Assembly: GCA_013138675.1 (NCBI GenBank)
Contig: WTCH01000308.1
Coordinates: 1-6,844 of the forward strand
DNA: 6,844 nucleotides
DNA from: Woeseiaceae bacterium
GTDB taxonomy: Bacteria; Pseudomonadota; Gammaproteobacteria; Steroidobacterales; Woeseiaceae
Reading direction: 5' to 3'
This document shows positions 1 to 5,428 of this stretch, piece after piece (the first letter of the stretch is position 1; the number at the start of each line of letters is the position of its first letter). The notes beneath the pieces are model-generated. The model ran no database searches. It saw only the letters and a list, made by a program, of their open reading frames with translations, and had not been told where the DNA came from. The position numbers and the translations under genes were made by a program.

Positions 1-128
1 GCCTGTATGTCGTCGGCATCAAGCTGCATGCCTGGAGGGCAGCCGTCGACAACACAGCCGAGCGCGACGCCGTGGCTTTCGCCAAACGTCGTCACGACAA
101 AATTCTGTCCAATACTATTGCCCGACAT
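1..128 (-). CDS. aroC: Chorismate synthase, N-terminal fragment (cut by window edge)
   Basis: Chorismate synthase converts 5-enolpyruvylshikimate-3-phosphate to chorismate, the last common step of aromatic amino acid synthesis, in the cytoplasm and with reduced FMN. Only the first 42 codons are present. They begin MSGNSIGQ and contain the family's N-terminal signature TTFGESHG (residues 13-20), including the conserved active-site His19, followed by ALGCVVDGCPPG. The ATG at 128 is the expected start because the signature sits at the usual distance from it. The gene lies downstream of prmB on the same strand, a pairing also found in E. coli, but here a 267-bp repeat-bounded block separates the two. 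No strong ribosome-binding site precedes the ATG; the bases just upstream belong to the terminal repeat of that block (CAGGCCCTG). The identification is secure; the rest of the gene lies outside the window. Confidence 0.95.
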   Translation of the reverse strand, partial: MSGNSIGQNFVVTTFGESHGVALGCVVDGCPPGMQLDADDIQ

Positions 129-129
129 C

Positions 130-159
130 AGGGCCTGTTTACACTGTTGTGGTGGGCCC
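130..159. repeat. Terminal inverted repeat, aroC-side copy
   Basis: These 30 bases are the exact reverse complement of 367-396. Pairing breaks at 129/397 on the outside and at 160/366 on the inside, so the repeat ends sharply. The outer end lies one base from the aroC start codon, so the repeat forms the aroC leader immediately upstream of translation. Confidence 0.9.
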
Positions 160-192
160 CGCCGGTGGCCATTTTTTCGCCCGGCCAGGCAG

Positions 193-220
193 AAAAAGCG
201 CTGTGTAGCACCGCTACACA
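193..220 (-). terminator. Possible weak intrinsic terminator within the element
   Basis: TGTGTAGC (202-209) and GCTACACA (213-220) form a perfect 8-bp stem with a 3-base loop. Read on the minus strand, the direction of prmB and aroC, the hairpin is followed by GCGC and then five T residues (197-193). The 4-base gap and short T-tract make it a weak candidate. If active it would reduce read-through from prmB into aroC. Confidence 0.25.
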
Positions 221-271
221 AGTGACAGATAACAAAGCCGGCGGGGAAATGGCTCCGGCCCTTCGGGTCAT

Positions 272-360
272 CGCTGAAATAGCGTCACCCCGCCTTGCTC
301 GTCGTTCATTTGGATTTACCAATACTCTCTCCTCGCGCCTCGATTGACGCTATTTCAGCG
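272..360. repeat. Internal 16-bp inverted repeat pair inside the element
   Basis: CGCTGAAATAGCGTCA at 272-287 is the exact reverse complement of 345-360, enclosing 57 bases. Each 16-mer is also locally self-complementary (CGCT-5-AGCG), so each arm can form either a small hairpin or the long stem. The right arm is six bases from the outer terminal repeat, giving a nested structure. On the minus strand the loop carries a strong Shine-Dalgarno-like AGGAG (333-329). Confidence 0.8.
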
Positions 361-366
361 GTGACA

Positions 367-396
367 GGGCCCACCACAACAGTGTAAACAGGCCCT
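367..396. repeat. Terminal inverted repeat, prmB-side copy
   Basis: This is the perfect inverted copy of 130-159. It overlaps the last two bases of the prmB stop codon TAG (397-395 read on the minus strand), so the repeat provides the stop. In RNA the two copies could form a 30-bp stem enclosing about 207 nucleotides. Confidence 0.9.
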
Positions 397-1291
397 ATCT
401 TAGACCCTGCAAATCGCTCTTCGTAAGCAAAAACACACCAGACCCTCCATGCTCGAACTCCAGCCACGTAAATGCAACACCTGGATACGTCTTTTCCAAT
501 GCGGCCTGGCTGTTGCCCACCTCGCAGACGAGTATTCCATTGTCACTGAGGAAACGCGATGCATGATGCAGGATGGTGGTGACTGAATCCAGACCATCGG
601 CCCCTGCAGCCAGGCCCAGCTCCGGCTCATGCCGGAATTCGTCGGGCAAAGCGTCCATGTCCTGCTTGTCGACATACGGCGGGTTACTCACGATGAGTTC
701 GTAGCGTCGGCCCTCGAGCGCGGTGAAGAAATCAGACTGTAGCGGGTGCACGCGACCTTCGAGGCCGTGGCGTTCGATGTTGATACGGGTGACATCGAGC
801 GCGTCTTCGGACACATCAACTGCGTCAACATCTGCGTCAGGAAATGCCTCGGCGATCGCAATGGCGATGCAGCCACTGCCGGTACCGAGGTCGACGGCCC
901 GTTGCATGTCGTCGGGGACCAGCCAGGGCTCGAATCGATCGGCGATGAGCTCGGCAAAAGGCGAACGCGGCACAAGCACACGCTCGTCGACATAGAACTC
1001 GAGCCCCGCAAACCAGGCCTGGTTCACCAGGTACGCAACGGGGATGCGCTCATCGATGCGCCGGGAAACCAGATCCTCGAGGCTTCCGAGCTCTTCACGG
1101 CTGACCTCGCGCACATAGGCCGACGGCGCATCGTCGTGCGACAGCGAAAGACAGGCAAAGACCAGCCACGCCGCCTCGTCGAGCGCATTGTCCGTGCCGT
1201 GGCCATAATTCAGGTCCGCCGCCGCAAATCGATCTGCAATGCGGCGAATTGCGTCCTCGACGGTGACCTTGTTTTTGGATTCCGGTGCCAT
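395..1291 (-). CDS. prmB: 50S ribosomal protein L3 N5-glutamine methyltransferase PrmB
   Basis: PrmB uses S-adenosylmethionine to methylate a glutamine side chain of ribosomal protein L3. The 298-residue protein has an N-terminal helical substrate-binding domain (about 1-110) and a Rossmann-like methyltransferase domain. Visible motifs are RIPVAYL (82-88), the SAM-binding DLGTGSG (134-140) and the catalytic NPPY (203-206) that marks glutamine methyltransferases. VPRSPFAELI (107-116) separates PrmB from its relative PrmC, which has PRPETE at this place. The ATG at 1291 was chosen because upstream in-frame sequence would run into the divergent sco gene and has no family similarity; no clear ribosome-binding site is visible. 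The C-terminus is short: it ends about ten residues after VFLLTK, with the stop codon formed by the edge of the repeat-bounded element. Removing the element in silico would extend the frame by 11 residues to 309, close to the 310 of E. coli PrmB. Confidence 0.93.
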   Translation of the reverse strand: MAPESKNKVTVEDAIRRIADRFAAADLNYGHGTDNALDEAAWLVFACLSLSHDDAPSAYVREVSREELGSLEDLVSRRIDERIPVAYLVNQAWFAGLEFYVDERVLVPRSPFAELIADRFEPWLVPDDMQRAVDLGTGSGCIAIAIAEAFPDADVDAVDVSEDALDVTRINIERHGLEGRVHPLQSDFFTALEGRRYELIVSNPPYVDKQDMDALPDEFRHEPELGLAAGADGLDSVTTILHHASRFLSDNGILVCEVGNSQAALEKTYPGVAFTWLEFEHGGSGVFLLTKSDLQGLR

Positions 1292-1346
1292 AGTTAAGGA
1301 GTGTCGTTTAGAATATGCGCCTCGCGCAAACCTTCTACAGAAAGAA
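1292..1346. promoter_or_regulatory. Divergent promoter region between prmB and the sco operon
   Basis: These 55 bases must hold the start signals for both the minus-strand prmB gene and the plus-strand operon, unless promoters lie inside the genes. On the plus strand TAGAAT (1309-1314) is a plausible -10 box, but no good -35 box sits at normal distance. On the minus strand TATTCT (1315-1310) overlaps it as a possible -10. An AGGAG at 1297-1301 is not well placed for any credible start. Assignment of individual boxes is weak. Confidence 0.3.
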
Positions 1347-1961
1347 ATGGACCCCAGAAAACTTTTCATTGCTGCCGTTGCGGTGACTGCAATCGCATTT
1401 GGTACTTGGTTGTCGTTCAAAGTAGCGTCACCACCGCCCGTACCGCAGGTCGCCACGGTCTTGCCTGTGGCGGGCGAAGTGCCCGAATTTTCGCTGCTCG
1501 ATCACAATGGTGACCTGGTCGGCCGAGACGTGTTCCAGGGCTACTGGAATCTCGTTTTCTTCGGATTCACGCATTGCCCCGACATCTGCCCGCTGACCTT
1601 GCAGGTACTGACCAGTGCAAAGAACGAGCTGGCCGCGGATGGTTTCACACCGTTGCCGCGCATTGTCCTCGTCAGTGTCGACCCGGAACGCGACACGCCG
1701 GAAAACCTGGCGCAGTACGTTGCGTATTTTGGAGATGATAATGTTGGCATTACCGGCGATCTGACGGAGCTACTCAAGCTGACCAAAGGCCTTGGCATCT
1801 ACTTCGAGAAAACAGCGGGTGATGCCGAGAACTACTCGGTCGCTCATTCCGCTGTGGTACTCGTGATCAACCCGGACGGCCAGCTCAAAGCGTTGTTTGG
1901 CGCCCCGCACGAAGCCGGGAATTTCGTTCATGACCTGCCAATCATAATGAGTCAACAATGA
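1347..1961 (+). CDS. sco: Sco1/SenC/PrrC family copper chaperone
   Basis: Sco proteins are membrane-anchored thioredoxin-fold proteins that deliver copper to, or reduce the cysteines of, the Cu(A) site in cytochrome c oxidase subunit II. The 204-residue product has one N-terminal hydrophobic segment (about 6-24) that would anchor it in the inner membrane with the domain in the periplasm. The domain begins at VPEFSLLDHNGD and contains FGFTHCPDICP, with the copper-binding CxxxC cysteines C77 and C81. VSVDPERDTP (109-118) is a family signature, and the third ligand H167 is in VAHSAVVLVINPDG. The ATG at 1347 (MDPRKLF) is preferred because it gives a compact signal anchor; the frame is open upstream but would overlap prmB. 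The preceding AGAAAGAA is a weak ribosome-binding site. It is the first gene of the operon and its stop overlaps the next start (ATGA). No oxidase subunit genes lie in the window. Confidence 0.93.
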   Translation: MDPRKLFIAAVAVTAIAFGTWLSFKVASPPPVPQVATVLPVAGEVPEFSLLDHNGDLVGRDVFQGYWNLVFFGFTHCPDICPLTLQVLTSAKNELAADGFTPLPRIVLVSVDPERDTPENLAQYVAYFGDDNVGITGDLTELLKLTKGLGIYFEKTAGDAENYSVAHSAVVLVINPDGQLKALFGAPHEAGNFVHDLPIIMSQQ

Positions 1962-2371
1962 AGCGCATCATTCCTGTTTTGATCCTGGCACTGCTGGGCT
2001 GCGCCTGTTCCCAGGGATCGGCGCCGCTTGTCGCAAGTGATGTTGTCGTGTCAAAACCCATACCTGGAATGAACATTGCGGCCGGCTACCTGACCTTGAG
2101 CAACAACGCATCACAACCGATTATTATTACGCAAGTCACGAGCCCGCAGTTCGAGTCCGTGGAAATGCATGAGTCGGTGATCGAAGACGGCATGGCGCGC
2201 ATGTACCCGCTCGGCGATTTAATGGTTCTGGCGAAGTCGTCCGTCGTGCTCCAGCCGGGCGGCAAGCACTTGATGCTCCTGCGGCCGGTCGGCGAATTCG
2301 ACACGGTTTCTCTCGATTTTTACGCGGGCAAGGCGGTTGTTCTGACCGTTAATGTCGTGCTGAGCGACTGA
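1958..2371 (+). CDS. PCu(A)C family periplasmic copper chaperone, predicted lipoprotein
   Basis: PCu(A)C proteins bind Cu(I) in the periplasm and pass it to the Cu(A) centre of cytochrome oxidase or to a Sco partner. The 137-residue product carries the complete family metal motif H-x10-M-x21-H-x-M: H71, M82, H104 and M106. The rest fits the small beta-barrel domain (NIAAGYLTLSNN near the start, QPGGKHLMLL around the second ligand pair). The N-terminus is a lipoprotein signal: a charged MKR, a hydrophobic stretch and a lipobox LLGC with C15 as the likely lipidated residue; Ala at +2 predicts outer-membrane sorting. Many family members are soluble instead. The start overlaps the sco stop by four bases, so the two are probably translationally coupled and act in one pathway. 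Function is confident; the lipid anchor is a prediction. Confidence 0.92.
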   Translation: MKRIIPVLILALLGCACSQGSAPLVASDVVVSKPIPGMNIAAGYLTLSNNASQPIIITQVTSPQFESVEMHESVIEDGMARMYPLGDLMVLAKSSVVLQPGGKHLMLLRPVGEFDTVSLDFYAGKAVVLTVNVVLSD

Positions 2372-2376
2372 TACCA

Positions 2377-3234
2377 ATGCTCGCGCGCCTGTTCGTGACT
2401 CTGCAGTACCTGCTGCCCCGCTTCTGGTTGACCGGGCTGATTTACCGCGTTGCGAGAATTCGCAACGTTGCCGTAAAGGATTTCCTGATAGCGAAATTCG
2501 TCAGCCTTTACGACGTCGACATCGACGACGTAAAACTCGATGTGCCCGGGGACTTCGAGACATTCAATGCGTTTTTCATTCGCGAGCTCGAGAACAATGC
2601 GCGGCCAGTAGATTCGGATACGCATTCCATCGTGTCGCCGGTCGACGGAACCATCAGTAGTGCCGGGCCGATTCGCGACAACAGCATTTTCCAGGCAAAA
2701 GGTCTCGATTACTCACTCGAGGACCTGCTGGCAACCGACCTGCAGGATGCGCGGCGTTACGTTGACGGTAGCTACGCGACGATCTACCTCGCGCCGTATA
2801 ACTATCACCGCATTCATGCGCCCCTGGACGGAAAAATCGTCGCCGCACGATACATACCGGGTGATCTGTTCAGCGTGAACACGGCAACCGCCGCAAATGT
2901 GCCCGGTTTGTTCCGGCGCAACGAGCGGCTGGTGGTCCACCTCGAATCCGCCCATGGCCCTTACGCCGTGGTCTTCGTCGGCGCACTCAATGTCGGCAGT
3001 ATCAGCACGCCCTGGAGCGGCGAGATTCGCCCGCGAAAAACAGGCGTTGTCGAATTGATCGGCCTGGAGAACGGACCCGATGCGGTTCGCAGGGGTGATC
3101 TGCTGGGTTGGTTCAACATGGGCAGTACCGTGATCCTGTTACTGCCGGCCGGCGCAGGCTCCTGGAAAACCGGCCTCGCTCCGAAATCCACCGTGCGGAT
3201 GGGAGAGTCCATCGGCACGGTTCTGTCTGCGTGA
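2377..3234 (+). CDS. psd: Phosphatidylserine decarboxylase proenzyme
   Basis: Psd converts phosphatidylserine to phosphatidylethanolamine at the inner membrane. It is a pyruvoyl enzyme made by self-cleavage of a proenzyme. The 285-residue protein has the family order: N-terminal membrane-associated segment, FNAFFIREL (63-71), SPVDG with catalytic D90, YNYHRIHAP with H144 and H147, and the cleavage site MGST near the C-terminus. S250 would become the pyruvoyl group of the small alpha chain (about 36 residues). The Asp and His positions match those known in the E. coli enzyme (D90, H147). The usual LGST is MGST here, a mild variant that keeps the essential Gly-Ser. The gene starts five bases after the PCu(A)C stop and its own stop overlaps the epmA start (GTGA). 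There is no visible functional link with the copper genes, so the grouping may only reflect shared transcription. Confidence 0.95.
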   Translation: MLARLFVTLQYLLPRFWLTGLIYRVARIRNVAVKDFLIAKFVSLYDVDIDDVKLDVPGDFETFNAFFIRELENNARPVDSDTHSIVSPVDGTISSAGPIRDNSIFQAKGLDYSLEDLLATDLQDARRYVDGSYATIYLAPYNYHRIHAPLDGKIVAARYIPGDLFSVNTATAANVPGLFRRNERLVVHLESAHGPYAVVFVGALNVGSISTPWSGEIRPRKTGVVELIGLENGPDAVRRGDLLGWFNMGSTVILLLPAGAGSWKTGLAPKSTVRMGESIGTVLSA

Positions 3235-4193
3235 GCGACTGGAAGCCGCTGTCAGACACGCGCGTCGCGATGCGCCGTGCGGCAATGCTCGAGAGAGCTC
3301 GCCAGTATTTCAGTGACCAGGGATTGTTATCCGTCGACACGCCGGCACTGAGTCGCTACGCCACATCCGATCGAAACATCGAGAATATCGGCGTTCGCAG
3401 CAAGCCTGGTAAGGACTCATTTCTGCAGACGTCGCCAGAGACGTACATGAAACGGCTGCTCGCGAGTGGTTATCCCGACATCTACTCGATTTGCAGGGTG
3501 TTTCGTGATGGCGAGTCCGGCAAACGGCATCTGCCTGAATTCACGATGGTCGAGTGGTATCGGCTCGGCTTTGAACTCGATGCGATCATCGATGATTGCG
3601 TCGACTTTATCGCCACCTGCCTGAACCTGGCGTCGCTTTCCGAGAATGTGGTGAAACGAGACTACAACGATGTGATGTTGGAGTTTGCAGACGTTGATGC
3701 ACTCGACGCGAGCACAAGCGAGCTTGTCGAGCTGGCGACGGATGATGCGCGACTGCAAGCCGAACTTGAAGATGATCGGAGCGCCGCGCTCGACCTGATC
3801 ATGAGTACGAGTGTCGCACCACGTTTCGAACCCGACAAACTGACGGTCGTGCGGCACTACCCTGCCGGCCAGGCCGCACTCGCGCGCCTCTGTCCTGGCG
3901 ACGATCGGGTCGCGGATCGTTTTGAGGTGTTCTGTGGCGATCTTGAACTCGCCAACGGTTACGTCGAATTGACCGACTCGAATGAGCAGCGTCGACGCTT
4001 CGAGGACGATATCGCGATGCGCGAGCAATCAGGCAATAGCAGCCTGCTTGCCGACGAATCCCTGCTTGCTGCATTGCAAGCCGGCCTCCCGGAGTGTGCC
4101 GGCGTGTCTGTCGGTCTTGAACGCTTGCATATGGTGCTCGACCAGGCCGAGGATATAGGCGACGTTATTACTTTCATGACACAGACATCATGA
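3231..4193 (+). CDS. epmA: EF-P (R)-beta-lysyl-lysine ligase EpmA (PoxA/GenX/YjeA)
   Basis: EpmA is a class II lysyl-tRNA-synthetase-like enzyme without an anticodon-binding domain. It activates (R)-beta-lysine and attaches it to a lysine of elongation factor P. The 320-residue product (E. coli 325) shows class II motif 2 as FRDGESGKRHLPEFTMVEWY (91-110), TSPE (67-70), YMKRLL (72-77), ELANGYVELTD (239-249) and motif 3 GVSVGLERL (291-299) with the ATP-binding Arg298. A lysyl-tRNA synthetase would carry an N-terminal OB-fold domain, absent here. The GTG at 3231 overlaps the psd stop (GTGA) and gives the expected N-terminus; upstream ATG codons in the same frame lie deep within psd. The 3' end overlaps msrC by four bases. 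The substrate gene efp lies just downstream on the opposite strand. EpmB, which makes the beta-lysine, is not in the window. Confidence 0.94.
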   Translation: MSDWKPLSDTRVAMRRAAMLERARQYFSDQGLLSVDTPALSRYATSDRNIENIGVRSKPGKDSFLQTSPETYMKRLLASGYPDIYSICRVFRDGESGKRHLPEFTMVEWYRLGFELDAIIDDCVDFIATCLNLASLSENVVKRDYNDVMLEFADVDALDASTSELVELATDDARLQAELEDDRSAALDLIMSTSVAPRFEPDKLTVVRHYPAGQAALARLCPGDDRVADRFEVFCGDLELANGYVELTDSNEQRRRFEDDIAMREQSGNSSLLADESLLAALQAGLPECAGVSVGLERLHMVLDQAEDIGDVITFMTQTS

Positions 4194-4663
4194 GCGACAC
4201 CGACTACACACTGCTCGAATCACAATTGACTGCCCTGATCGGCGAAGAAAACGATGCGTTGGCCAACGCCAGTAACTTCGTAGGGCTGCTTTTCAATGCA
4301 CTCGATGACATCAACTGGCTCGGCGTTTATGTCTTGCGCGGCGATGAGCTTGTGCTCGGCCCATTCCAGGGCAAGCCCGCCTGCGTCAGGATTCCGACAG
4401 GTAACGGCGTCTGCGGCACAGCCGCCGCGACGCGCGAAACACAGCGCGTTGCCGACGTGCATGCGTTTCCCGGCCACATCGCCTGTGATGCGGACTCTCG
4501 CTCCGAAATCGTCGTACCGTTAATCATCGACGATCAACTGATCGGCGTACTCGACATCGACAGTCCGTCGCTCGACCGCTTCAGCGCAGCCGACCAGCAA
4601 GGCATCGAGTCGATTTGTCGTACTTATTGCGAGATTCAGGCCCGCACCACGACGTTTATTTGA
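4190..4663 (+). CDS. msrC: Free methionine-(R)-sulfoxide reductase (GAF-domain fRMsr)
   Basis: This enzyme reduces free L-methionine-(R)-sulfoxide to methionine, using cysteines recycled by thioredoxin, and helps repair oxidative damage in the cytoplasm. The 157-residue protein is a single GAF domain. The family signature is clear: LVLGPFQGKPACVRIP (54-69), GVCGTAAA (73-80), DVHAFPGHIACD (89-100) and SRSEIVVPL (103-111). Three cysteines, C65, C75 and C99, are spaced 10 and 24 apart, the same spacing as C84, C94 and C118 of the E. coli enzyme; C99 is then the catalytic residue. The start overlaps the epmA stop (ATGA), making it the last gene of the five-gene run. Its 3' end overlaps the convergent efp gene by eight bases, and no terminator lies between them. 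Confidence 0.94.
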   Translation: MSDTDYTLLESQLTALIGEENDALANASNFVGLLFNALDDINWLGVYVLRGDELVLGPFQGKPACVRIPTGNGVCGTAAATRETQRVADVHAFPGHIACDADSRSEIVVPLIIDDQLIGVLDIDSPSLDRFSAADQQGIESICRTYCEIQARTTTFI

Positions 4664-5222
4664 CGCGTGACACGTACTCTTTCGAGCGAGTGTCGACCTT
4701 GATCACCTCGTTCTGATCAACGAACAAGGGTACGCGCACGACTGCGCCGGTGGACAAGGTGGCTGGCTTCACACCACCACTTGCCGTATCCCCTTTGACG
4801 CCGGGATCCGTTTCAACGATCTCAAGTTCAACGAAGTTGGGTGCTTCAACAATCAGCGGCGAGTCATTCCATAGCGTGATCTGGCACATGTCGCCATCAC
4901 TGATCCAGTTTTTGGAGTCGCCGACAGCTTTCGCGTCTGCGGCAAACTGCTCGAACGTGTCAGCCACCATGAAATGCCAGAACTCACCGTCGGCATACAG
5001 GTACTGCATCTCGGTGTCCATGACGTCCGCCGCTTCAACGCTCTCGCCTGACTTGAACGTCTTGTCGACGGTTTTGCCGGTCTTGAGGTTCTTGATACGG
5101 ACACGACTGAACGCCTGGCCCTTGCCGGGTTTTACGAACTCGTTCTCGACAATGACGCAAGGATCGCTATCGAGAATGATCTTGAGCCCTGAGCGGAACT
5201 CGTTAGTGCTGTAATTTGCCAT
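4656..5222 (-). CDS. efp: Translation elongation factor P
   Basis: EF-P binds between the P and E sites of the ribosome and rescues stalling at proline runs. The 188-residue protein has the full three-domain family length. The N-terminal KOW-like domain carries the modification loop VKPGKGQAF with K34 at its tip, the lysine beta-lysylated by EpmA. Two OB domains follow, with GEFWHFM (79-85), PNFVELEIVETDPG and the C-terminal signature GAVVRVPLFV leading to EYVSRVK. The ATG at 5222 gives the standard MANYSTNEF start. The gene faces epmA-msrC on the opposite strand, so enzyme and substrate are encoded side by side but not co-transcribed. In E. coli efp is divergent from epmB; here the divergent neighbour is instead a FimX-like gene. 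Confidence 0.97.
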   Translation of the reverse strand: MANYSTNEFRSGLKIILDSDPCVIVENEFVKPGKGQAFSRVRIKNLKTGKTVDKTFKSGESVEAADVMDTEMQYLYADGEFWHFMVADTFEQFAADAKAVGDSKNWISDGDMCQITLWNDSPLIVEAPNFVELEIVETDPGVKGDTASGGVKPATLSTGAVVRVPLFVDQNEVIKVDTRSKEYVSRVK

Positions 5223-5240
5223 AATCTAGGATGATACCGG

Positions 5241-5343
5241 AGTCCCGGTCTTGTGCCAGTGGATCGCGAATTATCACAGTGATCGCGCCTAATTCACACC
5301 GAAATATGATTCCCGTCACGGTTTTGTAACACCGACCGGGACT
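5241..5343. repeat. 10-bp inverted repeat pair in the efp-fimX intergenic region
   Basis: AGTCCCGGTC at 5241-5250 is the exact reverse complement of 5334-5343. The arms are 83 bases apart and bracket the proposed efp promoter and the possible operator palindrome. They could be paired binding sites for one dimeric regulator or a long-range stem; nothing in the sequence decides between these. Confidence 0.6.
5270..5278 (-). promoter_or_regulatory. Possible extended -10 promoter of efp
   Basis: Read on the minus strand, TGTGATAAT combines a TG extension with GATAAT, close to the sigma70 consensus. It would start transcription near 5263, leaving a leader of about 40 bases before the efp ATG. The -35 region is poor, as is common for extended -10 promoters. 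The box lies within ATCACAGTGAT (5273-5283), an 11-base near-perfect palindrome, and two GATCGCG copies flank it (5262-5268 and 5281-5287). This arrangement could be an operator, but no regulator is identified. Confidence 0.3.
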
Positions 5344-5368
5344 TGAGAATAGGCGGTGCTAGACTCGA

Positions 5369-5380
5369 TGCTCTTTAACA
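5369..5380 (+). promoter_or_regulatory. boxA-like antitermination element in the fimX-like leader
   Basis: TGCTCTTTAACA is identical to the core of the bacterial rRNA boxA, the RNA site bound by NusB-NusE (S10) in antitermination complexes. It lies 49-60 bases upstream of the TTG start on the coding strand, followed after two bases by a small hairpin. No rRNA gene is present. The promoter is not clear: TTGTAA (5324-5329) with GAGAAT (5345-5350) would place the site at the start of the transcript but has a short 15-base spacer. TGCTAGACT (5357-5365) is an alternative extended -10 that would start transcription inside the boxA and so make it non-functional. Confidence 0.5.
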
Positions 5381-5382
5381 GA

Positions 5383-5410
5383 ATCTGGACTGGTACGGAC
5401 ATCTCCAGAT
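5383..5410 (+). other. Leader hairpin after boxA
   Basis: ATCTGGA (5383-5389) pairs with TCCAGAT (5404-5410) in a 7-bp stem with a 14-base loop. It lies between the boxA-like site and the ribosome-binding site, the boxA-then-hairpin order seen in phage lambda nut sites. No T-tract follows, so it is not an intrinsic terminator. Confidence 0.45.
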
Positions 5411-5416
5411 CATTGC

Positions 5417-5421
5417 AAGGA
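5417..5421 (+). promoter_or_regulatory. Ribosome-binding site fixing the TTG start of the fimX-like gene
   Basis: AAGGA lies seven bases before the TTG at 5429. The frame is open upstream only to a TAG at 5360 and offers no ATG or GTG there, so this site decides the start. Confidence 0.75.
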
Positions 5422-5428
5422 ACGCAAT

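Larger units (their letters stand above)
130..396. mobile_element. MITE-like element between prmB and aroC (30-bp terminal inverted repeats)
   Basis: This non-coding block is bounded by perfect 30-bp inverted repeats (130-159 and 367-396) beginning AGGGCCTGTTTACACT when read inward. The bases just outside are ATC on both sides (127-129 and 397-399), which would fit a 3-bp target duplication, although a 3-bp match can arise by chance. There is no room for a transposase and none is seen, so a non-autonomous, MITE-like element is the best reading. The interior is rich in secondary structure: a second inverted repeat pair (272-287/345-360), an 8-bp hairpin (202-220), and a 9-bp pairing of 157-165 with 238-246. 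The element ends coincide with the gene boundaries: the prmB stop codon (397-395) overlaps one end and the aroC ATG lies one base beyond the other. An alternative is a structured, regulatory intergenic RNA that never moved. The transposase family that would act on it cannot be named from the sequence. Confidence 0.55.

Noticed and set aside
268..309. 13-codon minus-strand frame beginning MNDEQGGVTLFQ inside the element
   Set aside because: It is too short to judge and the nearest AGGAG is about 19 bases upstream of its ATG; it reads through one arm of the internal inverted repeat.
130..396. Element ends as an IS5-family (IS1031-type) insertion with TNA target duplication
   Set aside because: With that boundary the left flank is TCA but the right flank is TAT, so the expected duplication is absent; family assignment was left open.
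746..1297. 183-codon plus-strand open frame opposite prmB
   Set aside because: It lies fully antisense to a clearly identified gene, shows no recognisable family and reflects the codon structure of prmB.
1315..1386. Possible 23-codon leader peptide upstream of and overlapping the sco start
   Set aside because: The AGGAG before it is 13 bases away, too far for good initiation, and the peptide has no regulatory codon pattern.
3417..4028. 203-codon minus-strand open frame opposite epmA
   Set aside because: It is antisense to a well-supported enzyme with all its motifs, and no domain is recognisable in the translation.
4750..5214. 154-codon plus-strand open frame opposite efp
   Set aside because: efp is unmistakable on the other strand; this frame is a serine-rich shadow.
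5391..5417. Sigma54-like TGGTAC and TTGCA upstream of the fimX-like gene
   Set aside because: The GG and GC elements are 23 bases apart rather than the required 10.
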